Assembly (NCBI GenBank): GCA_011391275.1
Contig: JAABQW010000309.1
Coordinates: forward strand, 1 to 38,913
Source: Betaproteobacteria bacterium
GTDB lineage: Bacteria > Pseudomonadota > Gammaproteobacteria > Burkholderiales > Usitatibacteraceae
Direction of reading: 5' to 3'
Length of the DNA: 38,913 nucleotides
This document shows, in pieces, positions 28,243 to 37,449 of the stretch (positions within the stretch are counted from its first letter, which is position 1; each line of letters opens with the position of its first letter). Under the pieces are notes generated by a model, which worked only from the letters and a program-made list of their open reading frames with translations, did not search any database and had not been told where the DNA came from. Position numbers and translations under genes: made by a program.

Positions 28243-28572
28243 TCAGGACTTCGGCGCTTCGGTCTTCGTTTCCTTCGTCGCCTTCTTCGCCGTCTTCTTC
28301 GTCTTCTTCGTTTCCTTCGTTTCCTTCTTCACCGACTTCTCGGCGGCCTTCGGGGCTTCGGCAGCCTTCGCTTCGGTCTTGGCGGGGGCCGCGGCCTTGG
28401 CGGGTGACTCCGCCTTGGCGGACGGGGTTGCCGGGGCGGCGGGCGCAGCCGGGGCCGCGGCTGCGGGTTTGGCGGGCTTGGCGGGTTCGGCCGGCTTCGC
28501 GGGCGCCTGGGCGAACGCGCCCAGGGACACGGAGGCGAAAACGGCGGCGACCAGGACGGAGAGCTTCTTCAT
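28243..28572 (-). CDS. secreted low-complexity Ala/Lys/Pro-rich protein
   Basis: 109 residues. A clear signal peptide (KKLSVLVAAVFASVSLGAFA, cleavage after AFA) is followed by about 40 residues of AKPAEP/AAPAAP repeats, then a Lys-, Thr- and Glu-rich tail (KKETKETKKTKKTAKK). There is no folded domain, but the composition resembles histone H1-like and PHA-granule-type tails. Codon use is regular for the genome, there is an intrinsic terminator and a plausible ribosome site (GGAATAG), so it is expressed. The function is unknown; a periplasmic polycation that binds nucleic acid or LPS is a guess. Confidence 0.75.
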   Translation of the reverse strand: MKKLSVLVAAVFASVSLGAFAQAPAKPAEPAKPAKPAAAAPAAPAAPATPSAKAESPAKAAAPAKTEAKAAEAPKAAEKSVKKETKETKKTKKTAKKATKETKTEAPKS

Positions 28573-28696
28573 TGCGTCTATTCCTTTGCGTGGAGTTGGG
28601 GGATCATTTTTATCGACCAGGCTGCATTGCCGCTCCGGTCCGGAGATTTAACGTGCCAGGGAGGGTCGCGGTTGACTTGCCGGCCGACGGGGCCGG

Positions 28697-29245
28697 TCAG
28701 AGGGCCGCCGGCGCTTCCCGCCACTGGCCGGGAAGCAGTCCCGCCAGGGTCCAGGGGCCGACCTGGTGGCGCACCAGGCGCAGCGTCGGGAGTCCCACGC
28801 GGGCCGTCATCCGCCGTACCTGGCGGTTGCGCCCTTCCCGGATGCGGATGTCCAGCCAGGCCGTCGGGATGGCCCGGCGCACGCGGATCGGGGGATCGCG
28901 GGGCCAGAGGCCGTCGGGCTCCGCGATCACGATCACCCGGGCGGGGCGGGTCACGAAGTCGCCGAGGTCGACGCCGCGGCACAGGGATTCGAGGGCGGCG
29001 GGCTCCGGTGTCCCTTCGACCTGGACCCAGTAACCCTTCTCGAGCTTGTGGCGGGGGTCGGCGATCCTCGCCTGCAGTCGCCCGTCGTCGGTCAGGACGA
29101 GGAGGCCCTCGCTGTCGGTGTCCAGCCTGCCTGCCGGGTAAACGCCCTTCACCGGCACCAGGCCCGCCAGGGTGGGGTGCTGCCCGGACGGGGTGAACTG
29201 GCAGATGAAGCCGAAGGGCTTGTTGAGAAGGATCAGCCGCGACAT
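28697..29245 (-). CDS. rluE: 23S rRNA pseudouridine synthase, RluE-type
   Basis: 182 residues without an S4 domain, as in RluE, which makes pseudouridine 2457 of 23S rRNA. The N-terminus RLILLNKPFGFICQF is followed by the catalytic segment GVYPAGRLDTDSEGLLVL with Asp42, and the C-terminal part has the characteristic LWPRDPPIRVRRAIPTAWL and REGRNRQVRRMTARVGLPTLRL. I separate it from RsuA and RluB/F by the missing S4 domain and the W-P-R-x-P-P-I-R stretch. It is read in the same direction as the cold shock gene but separated from it by a strong terminator. Confidence 0.92.
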   Translation of the reverse strand: MSRLILLNKPFGFICQFTPSGQHPTLAGLVPVKGVYPAGRLDTDSEGLLVLTDDGRLQARIADPRHKLEKGYWVQVEGTPEPAALESLCRGVDLGDFVTRPARVIVIAEPDGLWPRDPPIRVRRAIPTAWLDIRIREGRNRQVRRMTARVGLPTLRLVRHQVGPWTLAGLLPGQWREAPAAL

Positions 29246-29249
29246 GTAA

Positions 29250-29283
29250 AAAAGCCCCCGGGGCGCGAACCCCGGGGGCTTTT
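29250..29283 (-). terminator. strong bidirectional terminator after the cold shock gene
   Basis: A 14-bp stem AAAAGCCCCCGGGG/CCCCGGGGGCTTTT with loop CGCGAA, flanked by A-run and T-run on both sides. It lies 20 bases after the csp stop, and it begins only 5 bases before the rluE ATG, so the rluE promoter must lie within or upstream of it. Confidence 0.9.
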
Positions 29284-29302
29284 CAAGGGGGCGAGTCGGC
29301 TC

Positions 29303-29506
29303 TTAGGCGGCCTGGATGTTCGACGCCTGCTTGCCTTTGGGGCCTTGCGTCACGTCGAAGGAGACCTTCTGGCCTTCCTTGAGGGTCTTGAAACCCTGCA
29401 TCTGGATTGCCGAGAAGTGGGCAAAGAGATCCTCGCTGCCGTCATCCGGCGTGATGAACCCGTAGCCCTTCGCATCGTTGAACCACTTGACGGTACCGGT
29501 TGCCAT
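29303..29506 (-). CDS. cold shock domain protein (CspA family)
   Basis: 67 residues, a single cold shock domain. It has the RNA-binding motifs RNP1 (KGYGFI, residues 13-18) and RNP2 (DLFAHF, 26-31) and the usual start [16 protein letters not shown]. It acts as an RNA chaperone or antiterminator. The ATG at 29506 is chosen by homology; the longer frame in front is the 5' leader. The predicted promoter at 29619-29647 gives a leader of about 105 bases, as in cold-regulated csp genes. It is divergent from clpS. Confidence 0.95.
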   Translation of the reverse strand: MATGTVKWFNDAKGYGFITPDDGSEDLFAHFSAIQMQGFKTLKEGQKVSFDVTQGPKGKQASNIQAA

Positions 29507-29618
29507 TCGCTTGCATACCTCTTGGAAAAACGGGTGGAGGCCCGCACATCGTTCGGATCGAGGCACGCAAGTCGCGTGGAAGCGATGCGAAATCCTTGAA
29601 GCCAAACTCCAACGCGCC

Positions 29619-29647
29619 TTTTACACCCCGCGGCCCGCGCAAGTCAA
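29619..29647 (-). promoter_or_regulatory. sigma70 promoter for the cold shock gene
   Basis: On the minus strand TTGACT (29642-29647), a 17-base spacer and GTAAAA (29619-29624); TGTAAA is the alternative with 16. The start near 29612 gives a leader of about 105 bases, long enough for a thermosensing structure. Confidence 0.5.
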
Positions 29648-29663
29648 TAGAATGGGCGGGGTC

Positions 29664-29692
29664 TTGAAAAACACCCGCCCTTTGTCCATATT
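29664..29692 (+). promoter_or_regulatory. sigma70 promoter for clpSA
   Basis: TTGAAA (29664-29669), a 17-base spacer and CATATT (29687-29692), 51 bases before the clpS ATG. The -35 lies between the arms of an inverted repeat, GGGCGGG (29655-29661) with CCCGCCC (29674-29680). Confidence 0.5.
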
Positions 29693-29742
29693 GGTCGGGA
29701 CGGTAACGAACCAGCGCCCGCCGCCATCCATACGCCCAAGGC

Positions 29743-30047
29743 ATGCCCAGCAAGTCCCACGGCTCCACTCTGCTCAAGCCGAGCGCGGCCAAGGTCAAGC
29801 CGCCGCCGATGTTCAAGGTCGTCATGTACAACGACGACTTCACGCCGATGGAGTTCGTGGTGGAGGTGCTGCAGACGTTCTTTTCGCTTCCGAGGGAACA
29901 AGCCACCCAGGTGATGCTCAAAGTGCATACCGAGGGCAAAGGTGTGTGCGGAACCTACCCGCGGGACGTGGCCTCCACGAAAGTGGAGCAAGTGGTTCAA
30001 TATTCGCGCCAGCACCAGCATCCCCTGCAGTGCGCGATGGAGGAAAC

Positions 30048-30051
<4 letters not shown>
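29743..30051 (+). CDS. clpS: ATP-dependent Clp protease adaptor ClpS
   Basis: 102 residues. ClpS delivers N-degron substrates to ClpAP. After a short flexible N-terminus come [25 protein letters not shown], with the Asp-Asp and Met that line the N-degron pocket, then the His of [19 protein letters not shown], and a C-terminal helix ending HPLQCAMEE. The ATG of clpA overlaps its stop (ATGA at 30048-30051). Confidence 0.96.
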
Positions 30052-32330
<2,279 letters not shown>

Positions 32331-32377
32331 CCCGCGCTACCCTTCCGGGCTATACCCCCCCCTCCCTCAGGGGTGGG

Positions 32378-32406
32378 TTTACACGGCTTATCCCCACGGA
32401 TACTCT
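32378..32406 (+). promoter_or_regulatory. candidate promoter for the sulfide dehydrogenase operon
   Basis: TTTACA (32378-32383), a 17-base spacer and TACTCT (32401-32406), 36 bases before the ATG. The C-run and AGGGG just upstream (32356-32374) can form a small hairpin near the clpA end. Confidence 0.4.
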
Positions 32407-32441
32407 GGGATTGCGCCCAACACTCCCGGAGGAGAAAACCG

Positions 32442-32789
32442 ATGATCCGAACCGCGCGTCACTTCGCGGTGGCGGCAGCAACGCTTGCGGCCGGCATCGC
32501 CGTCGCCCAGCAGCCCGCGCCACCCGCATTTGCTCCATCCAACCTGTCCGCCTCGGGCGTTCGCGCCCTGGCCGCCAATTGCGCGGCTTGCCATGGCACG
32601 CGTGGCAAGCCGGCAGCCGGCTCGACGCTCGCGGGGCTCGCCGGCAAGCCGCGCGACGAGCTGCTTATGGCCATGACCCAGTTCAAGCAGGGCAGGAAGC
32701 CTGCGACGGTCATGCACCAGCTCACCAAGGGCTACTCGGACGAGGAACTGGCGGCCCTGGCCGACTATTTCTCGAAACAGGCCCGCTAG
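32442..32789 (+). CDS. class I c-type cytochrome, sulfide dehydrogenase cytochrome subunit-like
   Basis: 115 residues. The signal peptide is residues 1-23 (TARHFAVAAATLAAGIAVAQ). A single haem site CAACH lies at 47-51, and the distal Met is probably in LLMAMTQFKQGRK. The family pattern GLAGKPRDELLMAMTQFKQG with TVMHQLTKGYSDEE resembles cytochrome c4 halves and the monohaem FccA/SoxE-like subunits. Located in the periplasm, it would accept electrons from the flavoprotein encoded 19 bases downstream. GGAGGAG precedes the ATG at 32442. Confidence 0.85.
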   Translation: MIRTARHFAVAAATLAAGIAVAQQPAPPAFAPSNLSASGVRALAANCAACHGTRGKPAAGSTLAGLAGKPRDELLMAMTQFKQGRKPATVMHQLTKGYSDEELAALADYFSKQAR

Positions 32790-32808
32790 GCGACAGGAGA
32801 AAGAACAC

Positions 32809-34080
32809 ATGAGCATGCAAAGAAGGGATTTCCTCAAGGCCGGCGTGGCCGCGGCGGGCCTGGCGGGCCTGGCGGGTTGCGCGGGCGTTCCCGCTGGCGG
32901 ATCGAAGGCGCGCGTGGTGGTGGTCGGCGGCGGCTACGGCGGCGCGACCGCGGCCAAGTACATCCGGCTTTTCGACCCGTCCATCGAGGTCGTGCTGGTC
33001 GAGCCGAACGAGGCCTTCATCTCCTGCCCGATCTCGAACCTCGTCCTGGGCGGCTTCAAGACGATGAACGACATCACGACGCCGTATACCGGGCTCGTGA
33101 ACAACCACGGCATCCGCATCGTGCGCGACATGGCCACCGCCATCGACGCCGACAAGAAGCAGGTCCGGCTCGCGAAAGGCGAGACCCTTTCCTACGACCG
33201 CGTCATCGTGTCGCCCGGCATCGACTTCATTCCCGGTTCGATCCCCGCGCTCGCGAGCGCCGAGGCGCAATCGCGCGTGCTGCACGCCTGGAAGGCCGGG
33301 CCGCAGACGGTGGCGCTTCGCCGCCAGCTCGAGGACATGCCCGATGGCGGCGTCTACGTGCTCTCGATCCCGCAGGCGCCCTACCGGTGCCCGCCGGGGC
33401 CGTACGAGCGCGCCTGCCAGGTCGCGGCCTACTTCAAGGCGAGGAAGCCGCGCTCGAAGGTCCTCGTCCTCGACGCCAACGCCGACGTGACCTCCAAGGG
33501 CCCGCTCTTCAAGAAGGCCTGGGCGGATCTCTACAAGGGCATCGTCGAGTACCGCGGCAACAGCAAGGCGGTCGACGTGGACCTGCGCGCAGGCGCCGTG
33601 AAGCTGGAGTTCGACGACGTGAAGGGCAACGTGCTCAACGTCGTCCCGCCGATGAAGGCGGGCGCGATCGCCGGCGCGTTCATCACGACCAACAACCGCT
33701 GGTGCGACATCGACTGGCTCACCTTCGAGTCCAAGGCCGCGAGGGGCGTGCACATCCTGGGCGACTCCACGCTAAGCGCGCCGGTGATGCCCAAGTCGGG
33801 GCACATGGCCAACGGGCACGGCAAGGCCTGCGCGGCCGCGGTGGTCGCCCTGCTGAACGGCGAGGCGCCCAACCCGTCGCCTTCCCTCAGCAACACCTGC
33901 TACAGCTTCGTGTCCGGAACCGAAGTCGTGCACGTCGCATCGGTGCACAAGTACGACACGAAGGACCGCACCTTCAAGACGGTGCCGGGCTCCGGGGGCG
34001 TCTCGGCCGGCCGCAACGAGCTGGAGGCGGGCTACGCGCTCAACTGGGCGCGCAACATCTGGGCGGACACGCTTGCCTGA
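32809..34080 (+). CDS. fccB: flavocytochrome c sulfide dehydrogenase, FAD subunit
   Basis: 423 residues. It oxidises sulfide to sulfur or polysulfide in the periplasm and passes electrons to cytochrome c. A twin-arginine signal RRDFLK (5-10) is followed by a hydrophobic stretch ending LAGC with Cys24, which looks like a lipobox. The FAD site VVVVGGGYGG is at 36-45. Cys194 (YRCPPGPYERA) and Cys364 (NTCYSFV) correspond to the redox disulfide of FccB. The C-terminal FCSD domain ends NWARNIWADTLA. AGGAGAAAG precedes the start. Sulfide:quinone reductase is less likely because of the Tat signal and the paired cytochrome; SoxF is the close alternative name. Confidence 0.9.
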   Translation: MSMQRRDFLKAGVAAAGLAGLAGCAGVPAGGSKARVVVVGGGYGGATAAKYIRLFDPSIEVVLVEPNEAFISCPISNLVLGGFKTMNDITTPYTGLVNNHGIRIVRDMATAIDADKKQVRLAKGETLSYDRVIVSPGIDFIPGSIPALASAEAQSRVLHAWKAGPQTVALRRQLEDMPDGGVYVLSIPQAPYRCPPGPYERACQVAAYFKARKPRSKVLVLDANADVTSKGPLFKKAWADLYKGIVEYRGNSKAVDVDLRAGAVKLEFDDVKGNVLNVVPPMKAGAIAGAFITTNNRWCDIDWLTFESKAARGVHILGDSTLSAPVMPKSGHMANGHGKACAAAVVALLNGEAPNPSPSLSNTCYSFVSGTEVVHVASVHKYDTKDRTFKTVPGSGGVSAGRNELEAGYALNWARNIWADTLA

Positions 34081-34100
34081 ACCGCGTCGTCGCACGGAAC

Positions 34101-34130
34101 ACGGGCCGCCCGCGGGCGGCCCGTTTCTTT
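34101..34130. terminator. palindromic terminator between fccB and cytochrome c4
   Basis: A 24-base perfect palindrome beginning ACGGGCCGCCCG, followed by TTCTTT on the plus strand. It terminates fccB; transcription of the convergent cytochrome ends just beyond. Confidence 0.75.
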
Positions 34131-34150
34131 CGCCGGCGCGCGCAAGGCGC

Positions 34151-34768
34151 TCAGGGCACGGTGGCGAGGTACTCCGCCAGGGCCTTGATCTCGAGCTCGG
34201 TGAGCTTCGAGGCGACCGCGTGCATGACCGAGCTGTCGTTGGTGCGGCTGCGCTTGTTGAAGTCCTTGAGCTGGTTTTCGATGTAGAGCGCCTGCTGGCC
34301 CGCGAGCCGCGGCAGCGTTTCCGTGCCGTGCGCGGCGGGGCCGTGGCAGCTCGAGCACGCGGCCACGCCGGAAAACGAGTTGCCGCGCACGTAGAGGTAC
34401 TTGCCCACGGAGGCGAGTTCCGCGTCGGCGGGCGGGTGCGGGTCGGCCCTCTGGGCGGCGAAGAAGGCGCCGAGGTCCGCGATCTCCTGGTCGGTCAGGC
34501 CGGCGACCATGTCGTTCATCGTGGTGCCCTTGCGCCTGCCGGTCTGGAAGTCCTTGAGCTGCTTGGCGAGGTAGGTCGCGTTCTGCGTGGCGAGCCGCGG
34601 GAAGACCTCGCTCGAGCTCTCGCCGCCCATGCCGTGGCAGAGGAAGCAGCGCCCGGAGACGATCTTGCCCGCGCGCTCGAGGTCGGCGGCCGGCGCATCG
34701 AGGGCGAGGACGAGGAGTGCGGCGAAGGCGGCGAGGGCGGCGAGGAGCGGATGGCGTGGCGATGTCAT
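34151..34768 (-). CDS. dihaem cytochrome c4
   Basis: 205 residues. The signal peptide is residues 1-28 (ends DAPAAD). Two homologous cytochrome domains carry haem sites CFLCH (41-45) and CSSCH (138-142), with the axial Met in the GTTMNDMV and SSVMHAVA segments. The repeats QLKDFQTGRR and QLKDFNKRSR show the internal duplication. Cytochrome c4 shuttles electrons in the periplasm to terminal oxidases. It is convergent with the sulfide dehydrogenase operon, so it could carry electrons from FccAB, though it may also serve general respiration. Confidence 0.93.
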   Translation of the reverse strand: MTSPRHPLLAALAAFAALLVLALDAPAADLERAGKIVSGRCFLCHGMGGESSSEVFPRLATQNATYLAKQLKDFQTGRRKGTTMNDMVAGLTDQEIADLGAFFAAQRADPHPPADAELASVGKYLYVRGNSFSGVAACSSCHGPAAHGTETLPRLAGQQALYIENQLKDFNKRSRTNDSSVMHAVASKLTELEIKALAEYLATVP

Positions 34769-34929
34769 GGCGATGTCTCCCTGGGCTTGCCTGCCGATTG
34801 TAGCAATGCCCCGCGCCGGGGAACATCGGGCTCCGACCGGCTTTTGACCGCGTAGACTTGCGGCTGCAAAGACGAATCGATGACCGGCATGAGAACTCCC
34901 GAGCGCGGCGGCAAGCGCGCCCCTTCCCG

Positions 34930-36249
34930 ATGAAGCGCAAGCGCCTCCTGGTCCTGTTCCCCGACGAATGGGACCGCTCCATGGCCGCGCGCTGCCAGGG
35001 GGGCCACGACTACCGGTTCGAGGGCTTCGACCTCTTCCGCTTCCCCGACAACGCGCGCCTGTTCACCTTCGACGTGCAGCGCTTCGTCGACGGGCTCGCC
35101 CGCCGCTACGCCGGCGGCCGCCTCGACGGGATCATCACCTCGGACGAGCAGTTCGGCCCCGTGGTCGCCTCCCTCCTGGGGGAGCGCCTGGGGCTTCCCC
35201 GCACGCCCCTCGAAGCCGTGCTCACCGCGCAGCACAAGTTCTACGCGCGGCAGGCGTTCGAGCGCGAGCTCCCCGAATGCAACCCGCGCTTCGGCCTGAT
35301 CGGGCGCGACTTCCGGCGCACGCGCGAGATGCCCCTGCCGTTCCCCTTCTTCGTGAAGCCGGTCAAGGCGGCCTTCTCGGTGCTGGCCCGGCGCGTCGAC
35401 TCCTTCGAGGAACTCGACCGCCACGCGCGCTTCTCCTGGCTGGAGCAGGCCATCATCGAGCGGCTGGTGAAGCCGTTCGGCGACGTGATGCGGCGGCGCT
35501 CCGCGTTCGAGGGCGAGGCCTTCAGCCTCATCGCCGAGGAGCTGGTCGACGGCCGGCAGGTCACCGTGAACGGCTTCGCGCGCGACGGCGCGGTCACCAT
35601 GCTCGGCGTGGTCGACTCGCTGATGTACCCGGGCACCGACCAGTTCCAGCGCTTCCAGTACCCCTCCGTCCTGCCGGCCGCCTGGCAGGAAGGCGCCGAG
35701 TCGGTCGCGCGCCGTGCGCTGGCCGCGGTCGGGTTCACGCACGGCATGTTCAACGTGGAGTTGCGGCTGTGCGAGTCGACGGGTCACGCGAAGGTGATCG
35801 AGATCAACCCGCGGGCCGCCGGGCAGTTCTACGACCTCTTCGAGCGCGTCGACGGCTACAACCTCTTCGACGCGCTGGTCGCGCTGGAGACAGGGGAAGC
35901 GCCCGTCGTGCGCCGCAGGCAGGGCCGGGACGCCGTCGCGGCGAGCTTCGTGATGCGCGACCTCTCGGGCGAGGGCCTCGGGCGCTGGCCCGCGCGCGGC
36001 GAGATCGCCGCACTCCGCGCCCGCCATCCCGGTGCGCTGATCATGATCTACCCGAAGCGCGGGGCGGACCTGCGCCGCGAGATGAAATGGCTGGGAAGCT
36101 ACCGGTACGGGGTGGTCAACCTGGGTGCGGCCTCCCGCCGCGAGCTGGCGTCCGCGTACGAGGCGATCCACCGCGACATCGGCTTCCATCCGCGCACGCG
36201 CCTGGCCACGCCCGCGGCGGGCCTCCTCGGGGATTCGGCCTCGGACTAG
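34930..36249 (+). CDS. ATP-grasp protein of unknown substrate
   Basis: 439 residues. An N-terminal Rossmann-like part (RKRLLVLFPDE, DGIITSDEQFGP) precedes an ATP-grasp fold: FPFFVKPVKAAFS (ATP-binding Lys), IIAEELVDGRQVTVNGF (second Glu/Val strand), and EINPRAAGQFYDLFE (metal-binding Glu and Asn). The layout is that of carboxylate-amine ligases such as D-Ala-D-Ala ligase and carnosine synthase, which make peptide-like bonds through acyl phosphates. No amino-acid or nucleotide pathway genes lie beside it, so the substrates are unknown. The ATG at 34930 is chosen because the longer frame lacks a ribosome site; none is strong. Confidence 0.8.
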   Translation: MKRKRLLVLFPDEWDRSMAARCQGGHDYRFEGFDLFRFPDNARLFTFDVQRFVDGLARRYAGGRLDGIITSDEQFGPVVASLLGERLGLPRTPLEAVLTAQHKFYARQAFERELPECNPRFGLIGRDFRRTREMPLPFPFFVKPVKAAFSVLARRVDSFEELDRHARFSWLEQAIIERLVKPFGDVMRRRSAFEGEAFSLIAEELVDGRQVTVNGFARDGAVTMLGVVDSLMYPGTDQFQRFQYPSVLPAAWQEGAESVARRALAAVGFTHGMFNVELRLCESTGHAKVIEINPRAAGQFYDLFERVDGYNLFDALVALETGEAPVVRRRQGRDAVAASFVMRDLSGEGLGRWPARGEIAALRARHPGALIMIYPKRGADLRREMKWLGSYRYGVVNLGAASRRELASAYEAIHRDIGFHPRTRLATPAAGLLGDSASD

Positions 36250-36262
36250 CGCGCGGCGCCGC

Positions 36263-36844
36263 TCAATCGCGCAGCCACGCGGCGTCGAACCCGGGGTTCG
36301 TCCGCGACGTGAGGAAGTGGTCGCGCCATGCCCCGTCGATGAACAGGTACTCGCGCGCGTATCCCTCGCGCACGAACCCCAGCCGGTCGAGGAGCCTCGC
36401 GCTGCGCGCGTTCTCGGGGCGGTAGTTGGCCATCACGCGGTGCAGGCGCAATTCGCGGAAGGCGTGGTCCAGGGTGGCCGAAAGCGCCTCGAACATGAGT
36501 CCCTTGCCCTCGTGGCGCCGGGCAGCCTGGTAGCCCAGCACGCAGGCCCGGAAAGGGCCGCGCGCGATCTGGGTGTAGTTGCAGGTTGCGACCACTTCGG
36601 GCTCAGCGGCGCCCCTCGCGAGCGCGACCCATCGCGCCGCGGTCCCGGCCTCGTACTCGCCGGCGGCGGCCGGCAGGAATTTCTCCCAGTACGCGGAGGC
36701 GCGCTTGTCTTCCGTCATGGGCGGCGACCAGCGGTCGAGGTGACCGGCGAAGTTGTCGCGGTAGAAGCCGGCGAGAGGCTCCTCGAGCCCCGGCTGCGCG
36801 ATGACGAGGCGCAGCCGCTCGGTCTCGATCTCGGGCAGGGGCAC
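36263..36844 (-). CDS. GNAT family N-acetyltransferase (RimJ/RimL-like)
   Basis: 193 residues. The N-terminus ETERLRLVIAQ is the RimJ/RimL-type start. The acetyl-CoA-binding motif A is ACVLGYQAARRHEGKGLMFEAL, and the C-terminal segment NARSARLLDRLGFVREGYAREYLFIDGAWRDH is typical of the ribosomal-protein-alanine acetyltransferase group. The start is GTG at 36844. The substrate may be the N-terminus of a ribosomal protein (RimJ-type) or a small molecule. It ends 13 bases from the convergent ATP-grasp gene and follows slmA by 17 bases on the same strand. Confidence 0.88.
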   Translation of the reverse strand: MPLPEIETERLRLVIAQPGLEEPLAGFYRDNFAGHLDRWSPPMTEDKRASAYWEKFLPAAAGEYEAGTAARWVALARGAAEPEVVATCNYTQIARGPFRACVLGYQAARRHEGKGLMFEALSATLDHAFRELRLHRVMANYRPENARSARLLDRLGFVREGYAREYLFIDGAWRDHFLTSRTNPGFDAAWLRD

Positions 36845-36861
36845 GGCGGCCGGGCCGGCGC

Positions 36862-37434
36862 TCAGGCGGAGAAGACGCGCCAGTGCTGCGCCCAGCCCTC
36901 GGTGGGCGAGCGCCGGAAGCCGCTCTTGGCGAAGAGGTGCCAGCGCCCGATCACGTAGGCGATGAGCGTGGTGGCGTAGGCGTTCACGTCCCAGTCGGCG
37001 GGGAGCTGGCCGTCGGTCACGGCGAGGCGCGTGCTCTGGCGCAGGCTCGCCTCGAGGCGCTCGACGAGCTGGTTCACGCGGGACTGCAGCCGCTCGTCCT
37101 CGTTGACCAGCGCGTCCCCGGTGAGCACCCGCGTCATGCCCGGGTTCTTCTGCGCGAAGCCCAGCATCGCGACGACCGTGGACTCGACCTGCTTCATCGC
37201 GTCCTTCTCGTCGGCCTGGATGCGGTTCACGAGCGTGAAGAGCGTCTGCTCGATGAACTCGATGAGCCCCTCGAACATCTGCGCCTTGCTCGCGAAGTGA
37301 CGGTAGAGGGCCGCCTCGGAGACGTCGAGGCGCGCCGCCAGCAGCGCCGTGGTCACGCGCTCGGCCTTCGGCTCCTCGAGCATCGAGGCGAGCGTCTGGA
37401 GGATCTGGGCCTTGCGCTCCCCGGTCTTCGCCAT
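36862..37434 (-). CDS. slmA: nucleoid occlusion factor SlmA (TetR family)
   Basis: 190 residues. The N-terminal TetR helix-turn-helix reads RVTTALLAARLDVSEAALYRHFASKAQMFEGLIEFIE, which matches SlmA closely, including the segment SEAALYRHF. The C-terminal helices have GFAQKNPGMTRVLTGDAL and RVNQLVERLEASLRQ, as in E. coli SlmA, where this region contacts FtsZ. It binds specific chromosomal sites and blocks FtsZ rings over the nucleoid. The length agrees (about 198). A generic TetR regulator is the alternative, but the C-terminus favours SlmA. Confidence 0.9.
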   Translation of the reverse strand: MAKTGERKAQILQTLASMLEEPKAERVTTALLAARLDVSEAALYRHFASKAQMFEGLIEFIEQTLFTLVNRIQADEKDAMKQVESTVVAMLGFAQKNPGMTRVLTGDALVNEDERLQSRVNQLVERLEASLRQSTRLAVTDGQLPADWDVNAYATTLIAYVIGRWHLFAKSGFRRSPTEGWAQHWRVFSA

Positions 37435-37449
37435 GGGCCTCCCCTTCGG

